Positions 33,601 through 41,255 of a stretch of DNA of 64,000 nt are shown in pieces; position 1 is the first letter of the stretch; every line of letters starts with the position of its first letter. The translations under genes were made by a program, and so were the position numbers. The DNA is from Actinoallomurus soli (lineage in GTDB: Bacteria > Actinomycetota > Actinomycetes > Streptosporangiales > Streptosporangiaceae). The DNA is taken from assembly GCF_024055715.1 (NCBI RefSeq), contig NZ_JAMXMV010000015.1, forward strand, positions 124,001-188,000. Reading direction: 5' to 3'. The notes beneath the pieces are model-generated. The model was given only the letters and a program-made list of their open reading frames with translations, made no database searches and was not told where the DNA came from.

Positions 33601-34925
33601 CCGCCCGGCACACCGCACCCTCCACGACCGGCCCCGGCCTCCGGGCGCCCGCCGGCCGGGCCGCCCCGACCGGCGGGAACCGGCCCCGCAGGAGCCCTCG
33701 GCGGATGCTGATCACGGCGCTCGCGTTCGCCGGGCCCGGGCTGATCGCCGCGAACGCCGGCAACGACGCCGGCGGGATCGCCACCTACGCCTCGGCCGGC
33801 GCGCAGTTCGGCTACCGCACCCTGTTCGTCATGCTGCTGGTCACGGTCGGACTCGTGGTCGTCCAGGAGATGTGCGCCCGGCTCGGCGCCTACACCGGCG
33901 AAGGACTGGGCTCGCTGATCCGCGAGCAGTTCTCCATCCGGGTCACCGCGTTCGCGCTCGTGGCGTTCCTGGCCGCCAACGTCGGCCTGGTCGTCTCCGA
34001 GTTCGCCGGCATCGCCGCCGCCTTGGACCTGGTCGGCGTCGGCCGGTACGTCTCGGTCCCGATCGCCGCCGTGGTGATCTGGGCCCTGGTGGTCTTCGGC
34101 TCCTACCGCTACGCCGAACGACTGTTCCTGATCCTGTCGCTGGCGTTCCTGTCCTACCCGATCGCCGCCGCCCTGGCCCATCCCCAGCTCGGGAAGGCCG
34201 CGAGCCAGACGATCTGGCCGCACCTGCTCGGTTCCAAGGCCTTCCTGCTGCTGACGGTCGCCCTGATCGGCACCACCATCACCCCGTACATGCAGTTCTA
34301 TGTCGCCGGAGCCGTCGCCGACAAAGGGATCGGCCCCGCCGACTACCGGGCCGAACGCATCGACACCGTCGGCGGCGCGATCTTCGCCGACCTGATCAGC
34401 ATGTTCATCATCATCGCGACCGCCGCCGCCATCCGCACCCGCGCCCCACTGGACACCGCCGCCCAGGCCGCACACGCGCTGGCGCCGGTCGCCGGCCGCT
34501 TCGCGGAGCAGCTGTTCGCCCTCGGCCTGCTCGGTGCCTCCGCCCTGGCCGCCGCCGTCGTCCCGCTGTCGACCGCCTACGCCATCAGCGAGGCCGCCGG
34601 GGTCGAACGCAGCGTCGGCCGCCGATTCCGCGAAGCGCCCCTGTTCCTCGGCCTGTTCACCGCCCAGATCTTCATCGGCGCCGCCATCGCCCTCATCCCC
34701 GGCAACCTCATCCACCTGCTGATCAACGCCCAGCTCCTGAACGGCATCATCACCCCGATCCTGCTCACCTACGTCCTGGTCCTCGCAGGCCGCAAGCGGC
34801 TGCTCGGAGACGCCGCCAACGGGCCCGTCCACCACCTCATCGCCACGATCTGCGTCGCCGTCGTGGCGATCATGGCGGCGACCGCGCTGATCATCACCGT
34901 GCTCGGCTGGTTCGGCATCGCATGA
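33597..34925 (+). CDS. NRAMP-family transporter with altered metal site (NRMT-like)
   Basis: A 442-residue transporter with about eleven membrane helices. Canonical NRAMPs bind transition metals through DPGN in helix 1 and an MPH motif in helix 6. Here helix 1 reads AGNDAGGIATY (residues about 54-64) and helix 6 reads TTITPYMQF near residue 227, so the Pro-Gly-Asn and the metal-binding Met are replaced. Loss of that Met marks NRAMP-related Mg2+ transporters. The M-box and the MgtE_N partner support Mg2+ transport independently. ATG 33597 overlaps the upstream stop (ATGA). The Mg2+ substrate is a strong inference. Confidence 0.88.
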   Translation: MTARHTAPSTTGPGLRAPAGRAAPTGGNRPRRSPRRMLITALAFAGPGLIAANAGNDAGGIATYASAGAQFGYRTLFVMLLVTVGLVVVQEMCARLGAYTGEGLGSLIREQFSIRVTAFALVAFLAANVGLVVSEFAGIAAALDLVGVGRYVSVPIAAVVIWALVVFGSYRYAERLFLILSLAFLSYPIAAALAHPQLGKAASQTIWPHLLGSKAFLLLTVALIGTTITPYMQFYVAGAVADKGIGPADYRAERIDTVGGAIFADLISMFIIIATAAAIRTRAPLDTAAQAAHALAPVAGRFAEQLFALGLLGASALAAAVVPLSTAYAISEAAGVERSVGRRFREAPLFLGLFTAQIFIGAAIALIPGNLIHLLINAQLLNGIITPILLTYVLVLAGRKRLLGDAANGPVHHLIATICVAVVAIMAATALIITVLGWFGIA

Positions 34926-35041
34926 CCCGGGAAGCGCCTCGGCCTGAAGGCGCGTGACATGGGACACACCGGGTCTTCTCCGTCGGCCGCGATTACTGGC
35001 TGGCTGTACAGTCAACATCCTTCCCACGAGAGGAGCCGCGC

Positions 35042-35491
35042 ATGGCCGCGCGTGACTGGGCCGTCAAGAAGGCCGCGTCGAAGATCCTTGGCCCCGACGA
35101 GAGGCTCGCCGCCAGCTGCATGGCGAACCTGCCGGGCACCCTGAAACGGGAGGGCTACTACGCCGCGCTGCAGAACGTCGTCGGCATCCGCTTCGTCGAC
35201 GTCGCCGCCGACGGCGGGCTGCCCCCGAAGATGAACATCGCGGTGACCGACCGGAGACTCCTGCTGTTCGAGCAGTCGATGCTCGGCCGGGCGAAGGAGC
35301 TGGTCGCCGAGGTTCCCCTGCAGCAGATCGCCGGCGCCCGGGTCACCGAGTCGGGCCGCGCGCAGATCTCGGTCAAGGTCCACAACTTCGTGATCACCTT
35401 CGCCGGCGGCACGGACCTCGCGCTCGAGTCGGCCGACAAGGGCGGCGTCACGAACCTGGTCGGCGCGATCAACGGACGGGTACGGCACTGA
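35042..35491 (+). CDS. PH/GRAM-like domain protein, unknown function
   Basis: A 149-residue soluble protein. The section MNIAVTDRRLLLFEQSMLG resembles the start of bacterial PH-like domains, and the rest alternates short strands. There is no signal or membrane segment. ATG 35042 has GAGAGGAG upstream. A GCTGTACAGT element at 35003-35012 in its promoter region is identical to the core of the marR palindrome at 58897. Confidence 0.65.
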   Translation: MAARDWAVKKAASKILGPDERLAASCMANLPGTLKREGYYAALQNVVGIRFVDVAADGGLPPKMNIAVTDRRLLLFEQSMLGRAKELVAEVPLQQIAGARVTESGRAQISVKVHNFVITFAGGTDLALESADKGGVTNLVGAINGRVRH

Positions 35492-35558
35492 CCGGCGCAC
35501 CGGGGGGCGGCAGGCGGCGGGACAATGGTGTGTCCGTCATCGATGCCCGGGGGTCCGC

Positions 35559-36194
35559 TTGTCGCCACGTTCGGCCCGTGCCAACCAGGAGCTGCGCGAG
35601 CAGTCCCGCCGCCGGATCCTGGAGGCGGCCCTGACGCTGTTCGCCGAACGCGGGTTCGAAGGCGCCACCATCTCCCAGATCGCCGAGCGCGCGGGCGTCG
35701 CCCGGGGCCTCGTGTCGTACTACTTCCCGGCGAAGGAGGAGCTGCTCCACGAGCTGCTCGGCCAGGCCCTCGACGGGCTCCTCGCGGGCACCGACCCGGC
35801 CGACGGGGAGGTCACCGCGGACCAGCGGCTCGCCGGCGTGATCGACCGCACCCTGACGATGGCGCGGGAGACGCTCGGCGTCCAGCGGCTCGTGCTCTGC
35901 CTGATGCTCCAGCCCGCGAGCCGCGAGATCTTCATCAAGGTGGAGTCGGCGAAGGCGGACGTCATCGAGCGGTTCGAGGACCGCCTCCGGCAGATCTTCG
36001 CCGACCGCGGCGCCGAGGACCCGGCCCTCGAAGAGGTGATGTTCCGCAGCGTCCTGGAGGGCGTCATCTTCAAGATGGCGGTCTATCCGGGGGCCTACCC
36101 GCTGGCGGCGGTCCGCCACCGGCTCTTCACGATGTACGGGCTGCCGGCCGGTGACCCGCCGACCGAGCCGGTCGGACGCCTTCGCGCGCACTGA
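35559..36194 (+). CDS. TetR-family regulator
   Basis: A 211-residue repressor-type protein. The N-terminal helix-turn-helix is TISQIAERAGVARGLVSYYF at about residues 37-56, preceded by RRRILEAALTLFAERGF. The ligand domain follows. The start is TTG 35559, without a strong ribosome binding site. The target is unknown; the hydrolase gene 123 bases downstream is the nearest candidate. Confidence 0.85.
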   Translation: MSPRSARANQELREQSRRRILEAALTLFAERGFEGATISQIAERAGVARGLVSYYFPAKEELLHELLGQALDGLLAGTDPADGEVTADQRLAGVIDRTLTMARETLGVQRLVLCLMLQPASREIFIKVESAKADVIERFEDRLRQIFADRGAEDPALEEVMFRSVLEGVIFKMAVYPGAYPLAAVRHRLFTMYGLPAGDPPTEPVGRLRAH

Positions 36195-36317
36195 CCCCCG
36201 GACATCGGGCCGATCGCGAGGTCGGTCCGGTGCGCGCCGCGCGATCCCGATGAGTTCCGCGCGGCCGGGCGGTCGGCACAGGGTGCCCCATCCGTCCCAG
36301 CGAGAGGACTCCCCGAC

Positions 36318-37031
36318 ATGGCGACCTTCGTCCTGATCCCCGGCGCGGGGTGCGACTCGTGGTACTGGCAGCCGCTCATGGCCGAGTTGCGCGGGCGCGG
36401 CCACGACGCCGTGAACGTCGACCTGCCCGCCGAGGACGACGCGGCCGGGCTCGCCGACTACGCCGACGCCGTGGTCGAGCAGATCGGCGACCGCACCGGC
36501 CTGATCGTGGTGGCGCACTCGTTCGGCGGCTTCACCGCGCCGCTCGTCTGCGAGCGCGTGCGGGTCGATCTCCTGGTGATGCTCACGGCGATGGTCCCCT
36601 CCCCCGGCGAGGCCCCCGGCGAGTGGTGGACCGCCACCGGGCACGCCCAGGCGATGCGCGAGGCGGCCGGGCACCACGGGCCCCCGGAGGAGGACCACGA
36701 CTTCGACCCGGTCTACTACCACGACGTTCCGGCGCACCTGGTCGCCGAGATGCGCGAGCACCCGCGCGGCCAGTCGGAGACCCCGGGGAAAGAGCCATGG
36801 CCGCTGCCCGCGTGGCCGCGCGTACCGGCGGAATTCCTGCTCTGCCGGGGCGACCGTCTGTTCCCCGCCGCATTCATGCGCCGGGTCGTGAAAGAGCGCC
36901 TCGGCATCGTCCCCGACGAGATCGACGGCGGCCACATGGTCATGCTCAGCCGCCCCGGCGAGCTGGCGGACCGCCTGGTCTCCTACCTGCGACCCGACCG
37001 GCCGGCGACCGGAAATGGTAGGGAGATGTAA
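36318..37031 (+). CDS. Alpha/beta hydrolase
   Basis: A 237-residue hydrolase. The nucleophile elbow is AHSFGG near residue 75, the oxyanion loop is IPGAGCDSWYW, the likely acid is in CRGDRLFP and the His in GGHMVML. No signal peptide is seen. This small family includes salicylate/methyl-ester-type esterases and polyketide-related hydrolases, and the substrate is not predictable. It lies downstream of a TetR gene, perhaps under its control. Confidence 0.82.
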   Translation: MATFVLIPGAGCDSWYWQPLMAELRGRGHDAVNVDLPAEDDAAGLADYADAVVEQIGDRTGLIVVAHSFGGFTAPLVCERVRVDLLVMLTAMVPSPGEAPGEWWTATGHAQAMREAAGHHGPPEEDHDFDPVYYHDVPAHLVAEMREHPRGQSETPGKEPWPLPAWPRVPAEFLLCRGDRLFPAAFMRRVVKERLGIVPDEIDGGHMVMLSRPGELADRLVSYLRPDRPATGNGREM

Positions 37032-37100
37032 TTCCAGAAGCCTTTCATTAATTGCCATTTTGTGGTATGCTAGAGAAAAGCGCATATATGGTTCCGTCTC

Positions 37101-37967
37101 GTGGATAATGACGGAAAGCCCAGCCAGACCGCACTCACGGCCGCGGCGGCGCGCGCGGCCCACCTCATCGTCGACGACGAGCCGCGGATCTTTGCCGACA
37201 CCCTCGCGTACACACTTCTCGGAGACGAGGCCGAGAACCTCGTCCGCTACCACCGTCTCCACGGCGACCACCCCATCCTCGCCGAGGCGAGATCGATGGC
37301 GACGGTACGGAGCCGGTACACCGAGGACCGTCTCGCCGAGGCCGGGGCCCGCGGCGTCACGCAGTACGTCATCCTGGGCGCCGGCCTCGACTCGTTCGCG
37401 TACCGCTGCGGCGCGGGCGGCCTTCGCGTCTTCGAGGTCGACCACCCCGGCACCCAGGAGTGGAAGCGCGAGCGGCTGAAGGAGGCGGACCTCGCCCTTC
37501 CCGGCACGGTGACGTTCGTCCCCGTCGACTTCGAGACCGCGGTCCTGCCCGAGGCGCTCGCCGAGGCGGGATTCGACCCGTCCCGGCCCGCCTTCGTCAG
37601 CTGGCTCGGTGTGACGATGTACCTGACCAGGGAGGCCGTCGCCGGCACCCTGGCCGAGATCGGCCGCTTCGCCCCGGGTACGGAGATCGTGACCGACTCC
37701 ATGCTCCCCGCCGGACTGCGGGACGCCGAGGGCCAGGCGTACGCCGAGGCGGTCTCCTCGGTGGCCGCCGAGCGCGGGGAGCCGTGGCTGAGCTTCTTCG
37801 CCCCCGAGGACCTGTCCACGCTGCTGGAAGAGCACGGCTTCGGCCTCGTCGGGCACGTGCGCCCGTCCGACGCGATCGACGCCGGGCTGTGGAAGCGGAC
37901 CGACGCCATCCGCCCTTCGGGCCTGAGCCTCCTAACCCACGCGACCGTCCTCGTACGGGCGCGCTGA
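37101..37967 (+). CDS. SAM-dependent methyltransferase, TIGR00027/LCMT-like family
   Basis: A 288-residue methyltransferase of the family common in mycobacteria and streptomycetes. SAM motif I is YVILGAGLDSFAYR at about residue 88, and the acidic loop is VFEVDHPGTQEWKRERL. SWLGVTMYL near residue 173 is characteristic. The start is GTG 37101. The 70 bases before it are clearly AT-richer and include TATGCT at 37066-37071, a likely -10. The substrate is unknown. Confidence 0.87.
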   Translation: MDNDGKPSQTALTAAAARAAHLIVDDEPRIFADTLAYTLLGDEAENLVRYHRLHGDHPILAEARSMATVRSRYTEDRLAEAGARGVTQYVILGAGLDSFAYRCGAGGLRVFEVDHPGTQEWKRERLKEADLALPGTVTFVPVDFETAVLPEALAEAGFDPSRPAFVSWLGVTMYLTREAVAGTLAEIGRFAPGTEIVTDSMLPAGLRDAEGQAYAEAVSSVAAERGEPWLSFFAPEDLSTLLEEHGFGLVGHVRPSDAIDAGLWKRTDAIRPSGLSLLTHATVLVRAR

Positions 37968-37980
37968 TCTTCCATGAAAT

Positions 37981-38016
37981 GAGCCCCCGTCGGCGGCGGA
38001 CCGCCGACGGGGGCTC
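37981..38016. terminator. Very strong bidirectional terminator
   Basis: A 16-base-pair perfect stem (GAGCCCCCGTCGGCGG and its complement) with a 4-base loop, between the convergent methyltransferase and S53 peptidase genes, 14 and 40 bases from their stops. Confidence 0.92.
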
Positions 38017-38055
38017 GGTCGCCCGGACTCGCCGGGCGATGGGTCGATCCCGCGA

Positions 38056-39642
38056 CTACGGCATGGCCGTCAGGGCGGACACGAGCGCGGTTCCCTTCGG
38101 GACGCCCCATCCGGTCGTCAGGTCATAGCCGGTCGTCGTCGGGTAACCGGCGGTCGGGACACCCCACATCTGGTTGTCCACGATGTCGCCCGCCGACTTG
38201 GACACCGTGCCGTCGACCCCGACGTCACTGCCGTCGAAGCCCTTGGGAGCGTCGCCGTAGTGCTGGGGGACGATGTCGGTGTAGGCGGTCGAGCCGAGCC
38301 CCGAGTAGAGGATCGGGTCGAGGAACCCGATCGGCTGCTTGCCCGCCGACCCGCGAGCGGCGTTCACCAGTGCCACCAGGGCGGCGGTCTGCGGGCTCGC
38401 CGCGGAGGTGCCGCCGTAGATGGTCCAGCAGCCGGTGGAGTTACCGCAGTTGTAGTCCGGGTACGCGGAGATGTACACCTCCACGCCGCCGTTGACCGCG
38501 GCGTTCCACGAGGTGTCGGGGACGAGCCGGTGGTCGCCGTAGCCGGTGGCGACGTTCTTCTGCCAGTCCGGTCGCGCGTAGACGCTGCTGGCGCCGCCGC
38601 CGGTGCCGATCGGCCCGAACGACTCGTTCCACGCCGCTTCGGAATTCCCGCCGTCGGTCCACTTCCAGTAGTCCGGGTTGCGGGCCCCGGTCGAGGTACG
38701 CGGCGCGTTGTCGGACGGGTCCCAGGTCCAGCCGTACTGCAACTGGGTGCCGCCGACCGACACGACGTACGGGGAACTGGCCGGCCAGCCGACGGTCGGC
38801 TGCGGGTAGGTCGCGCCCTCGTGCTGCTGCTTCGCCGCGCCCGAGGTGCCGTCGTCACCGGAGGACGCGAAGAAGTTGTCGTGCTTGGCCAGGCCCTTCT
38901 TGAAGACCTCGTCGAACTTGGCGGTCTGCGTGGCCGCCGCGCCCCCGAAGGTCTCCTCGGTGACCCCGAACGACATGGAGAACACCGTGCCGGCCGGTTC
39001 CGCGTCGACCTCGTCGGAGATCGCCTTGAACAGGTTCGGGAAGCCCTGCACGCCCAACGTCTCCGCCGGCGGAACCGCCACCAGGACGATGTGCGCCTCG
39101 GGAGCCACCGCGTACGCCCACTCGATGTCGAGCGTCGCCTCGCCGGACCAGCCGGCCGCGCCGGAGTTGCCGGACAGACCCTGCCCGTTCGCGTTGTTGT
39201 ACTGCGGGTCGCCCTGGGGGAACTTCTGGGTGAAGTCCGGGTTCGGCAGGTCGGGGAAGAACGCGTCGTGGAAGCGCTGCAGGTCGGCCGCTGCGGTCGG
39301 GCTGCCGTACGCGTCGACGAGGACGATCGTCTGACCCTGCCCACGGTTGGGCACCGTCTTTCCGCCGACGGAGATCGACGGGACACCGCTGACGCCGTAC
39401 GCCGAGCGGATCTGCTGGGGGGTGTAGCAGTGGTAGTACGAGACGTTGCCGCCGTCGGGCAGCGTGCACGCCGTGGAGGCCTGCTTGGTCGCGCTGACCA
39501 GGTCAGGAGTCATGGGCACGTGCACCGCCTGCGGCACCATGCCGCCGCCGGCCTGAGCCGCGACGCCGACCGTCGGCGCGAATGCGGACGCCACCAGCGC
39601 CCCCGCACCGGCAACCGCCGCGGCTACGGAACGTATGCGCAC
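38056..39642 (-). CDS. Secreted S53 (sedolisin) peptidase without propeptide domain
   Basis: A 528-residue serine-carboxyl peptidase with an N-terminal signal peptide (about residues 1-30). Catalytic Glu168 and Asp172 are in GWSGEATLDIEW, the oxyanion Asp is in SSGDDG near 263, and the nucleophile Ser is in GGTSAASPQ near 428. The catalytic domain begins about residue 70 (CYTPQQIRSAYGV). The usual propeptide of about 180 residues is therefore missing or reduced to about 35. The start is GTG 39642 with GAGGTG upstream. Sedolisins usually act at acid pH. Confidence 0.88.
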   Translation of the reverse strand: MRIRSVAAAVAGAGALVASAFAPTVGVAAQAGGGMVPQAVHVPMTPDLVSATKQASTACTLPDGGNVSYYHCYTPQQIRSAYGVSGVPSISVGGKTVPNRGQGQTIVLVDAYGSPTAAADLQRFHDAFFPDLPNPDFTQKFPQGDPQYNNANGQGLSGNSGAAGWSGEATLDIEWAYAVAPEAHIVLVAVPPAETLGVQGFPNLFKAISDEVDAEPAGTVFSMSFGVTEETFGGAAATQTAKFDEVFKKGLAKHDNFFASSGDDGTSGAAKQQHEGATYPQPTVGWPASSPYVVSVGGTQLQYGWTWDPSDNAPRTSTGARNPDYWKWTDGGNSEAAWNESFGPIGTGGGASSVYARPDWQKNVATGYGDHRLVPDTSWNAAVNGGVEVYISAYPDYNCGNSTGCWTIYGGTSAASPQTAALVALVNAARGSAGKQPIGFLDPILYSGLGSTAYTDIVPQHYGDAPKGFDGSDVGVDGTVSKSAGDIVDNQMWGVPTAGYPTTTGYDLTTGWGVPKGTALVSALTAMP

Positions 39643-39687
39643 AATTCACCTCATCAATCTCGCTTGCCGGTGGGTCGCCGGAACCTC

Positions 39688-39708
39688 ACCGCTGCGGCAA
39701 GCAGCGGT
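39688..39708. promoter_or_regulatory. Palindrome in the S53 peptidase leader
   Basis: Arms ACCGCTGC and GCAGCGGT with a 5-base spacer, 46-66 bases upstream of the peptidase start. It may be an operator or a leader hairpin. The following 80 bases (39709-39790) are AT-richer and should hold the promoter. Confidence 0.45.
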
Positions 39709-39898
39709 AATTGTGCTGGTATTCGCCCTAATACGCCAGAAGTTACGAGTGCTAATGAAATTCCGATTTGGTAACGTTTTCCGTGGTGAATAGGTCACAG
39801 TACGTCACTTAACAGCGTTGAACTGGGCGTTCTCCCGGGCGAAACGCGGCACGGCGTCCGCCGAGCAGGCGTTCGACCATCCCTGGGAGGATGGTCAG

Positions 39899-40528
39899 GT
39901 GCGCGTACGGCCCATCTCACCGTCCCTCCTGGTCGAGGAACTCGCCGACCGGATCGCGGCCCTCCCCGAAGCGTCGTGGGCGCGGGTCGCGATCGACGGC
40001 GCCCCACCCGCCCGGCCGGGAGACCTCGCGGACGCGCTGGTGGACCCCCTCCGGCTGCGCGGCCGCGACGTCCTGCGCGTCTCGGCCGGCGACTTCCTCC
40101 GACCGGCCTCGCTCCGCTTCGAGTACGGCCGGGAGGACCCGGACGCCTTCTACACGGACTGGCTCGACGAGGGCGGCCTGGTCCGCGAGGTGCTCGGCCC
40201 GCTCGACCCCGGCGGCTCCGGCCGGGTGCTGCCCACCCTCTGGGACAGCACCGTCGACCGGGCCACCCGCGCCTCGTACGTGACGCTGGCGCCGGGCGGC
40301 GTGCTCCTGCTCGACGGCGCGCTCCTCCTCGGCCGGGGCCTGCCGCTGGACCACACGGTCCACCTGTCGATGTCCCGAGCGGCACTGGCCCGCCGCACCG
40401 GACCGGACGAGGAATGGACGCTGCCCGCGTACGAGCGGTACGAGGACGAGACCCGGCCGGCGCTGACCGCCGACGTCGTCGTCCGCGTCGACGACCCGAG
40501 ACACCCGGCCCTCATGGAACAGCCCTGA
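39899..40528 (+). CDS. Uridine-kinase-like protein with degenerate P-loop
   Basis: A 209-residue protein resembling the actinobacterial uridine kinase family: VAIDGAPPARPGDLADAL near residue 27, the segment FYTDWLDEGGLVREVL, and LLLDGALLLG near 135. The expected nucleotide-binding motif (GxxGxGKT/S) is replaced by GAPPARPGD, with no Lys-Ser/Thr. ATP binding is therefore doubtful. GTG 39899 has GGGAGG upstream. The convergent TetR gene ends 19 bases away. Confidence 0.72.
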   Translation: MRVRPISPSLLVEELADRIAALPEASWARVAIDGAPPARPGDLADALVDPLRLRGRDVLRVSAGDFLRPASLRFEYGREDPDAFYTDWLDEGGLVREVLGPLDPGGSGRVLPTLWDSTVDRATRASYVTLAPGGVLLLDGALLLGRGLPLDHTVHLSMSRAALARRTGPDEEWTLPAYERYEDETRPALTADVVVRVDDPRHPALMEQP

Positions 40529-40547
40529 CCCCGAAGACCGGCGGCCG

Positions 40548-41144
40548 TCACGCTGAGGTGAGGCCGGCGACGATGACCGTGGTCAGCCGGGTCAGATAGG
40601 CGTCGTCGACCGGTCCCCCGATCAGCAGCAGGCGCCCCAGCAGCGGCGAGATCAGCAGGTCGAGGCCGAGTTCGCGGTCGATGTCGGCGGGCAGTTCGCC
40701 GCGTTCGACCCCCCGGCTCAGCACGGTGGCGGCAGCGGCGCGGCGTGGTCCGGCCACCGTCTCGCGGAGCGCGGCGCCGAGGTCGGGACTGCGCGTGGTC
40801 TCGGCCGCCATGTCCAGCGCGATCCGCTTGATCCGCGGATCAGCGACCTGCGCGACGATCACATCGAGGAAGCCGCGCACATCGCCGGCCAAAGACCCGG
40901 AATCCGGCACCTCCGGTACGTTCCGGCGCACCGCCGTCTCGAGCAGGTCGAGCAACATGGCCTGCTTGGACGGCCAGCGGCGGTACACGGCGGCCTTGCC
41001 GACACCGGCACGCCGGGCCACCGCGTCGACGGACGTGCGCGCGTATCCGGTCTCCGCCAGCTCGTCGAACAGGGCGGTGGTGATCGCGCTGGTGACGGAC
41101 TCCTGGAGGACGGCGGCGCCGGCCGGCTCGCGCTTGCGTGGCAT
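40548..41144 (-). CDS. TetR-family regulator divergent from a metallo-beta-lactamase gene
   Basis: A 198-residue TetR protein. The helix-turn-helix is SVDAVARRAGVGKAAVYRRW at about residues 37-56. ATG 41144 lies 7 bases after a good -10 (TATACT, minus strand, 41157-41152), so the message is probably leaderless. Two related operators lie in the shared intergenic region, which points to repression of itself and of the divergent lactonase-like gene. Confidence 0.87.
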   Translation of the reverse strand: MPRKREPAGAAVLQESVTSAITTALFDELAETGYARTSVDAVARRAGVGKAAVYRRWPSKQAMLLDLLETAVRRNVPEVPDSGSLAGDVRGFLDVIVAQVADPRIKRIALDMAAETTRSPDLGAALRETVAGPRRAAAATVLSRGVERGELPADIDRELGLDLLISPLLGRLLLIGGPVDDAYLTRLTTVIVAGLTSA

Positions 41145-41165
41145 GCCGCACAGTATAGACGGGAC

Positions 41166-41181
41166 GGAACGGTTGCGTTCC
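41166..41181. promoter_or_regulatory. TetR operator O1
   Basis: GGAACGGTTGCGTTCC, a near-palindrome sharing its GGAACGGT-N2-CGTTCC frame with O2. It overlaps the -35 (TTGCGT, 41173-41178) of the + strand promoter and lies just upstream of the TetR -10. Confidence 0.65.
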
Positions 41182-41202
41182 ATCGATCGCCGTGCCTACT
41201 CT
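41173..41202 (+). promoter_or_regulatory. Probable promoter of the metallo-beta-lactamase-fold gene
   Basis: TTGCGT (41173-41178) and TACTCT (41197-41202) are separated by 18 bases. The start point would be near 41209, just ahead of operator O2. Confidence 0.5.
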
Positions 41203-41212
41203 TCGTCATTGA

Positions 41213-41238
41213 ACGTCGGAACGGTCCCGTTCCGACGT
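41213..41238. promoter_or_regulatory. TetR operator O2
   Basis: A perfect palindrome with 12-base arms (ACGTCGGAACGG and its complement) and a 2-base centre. Its inner 16 bases, GGAACGGTCCCGTTCC, match O1. The two centres are 52 bases apart, about five helical turns, on the same face of the DNA. Confidence 0.8.
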
Positions 41239-41255
41239 AGGCGAAGGAGCCCGTC

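Noticed and set aside
32529-35027. Long minus-strand open frame opposite the MgtE_N/NRAMP genes
   Set aside because: Gly/Asp/Gln-rich shadow translation of the membrane-protein codons; no motif and no start signal.
35469-37856. Long minus-strand open frame across the TetR, hydrolase and methyltransferase genes
   Set aside because: It overlaps three well-supported + strand genes and shows no domain.
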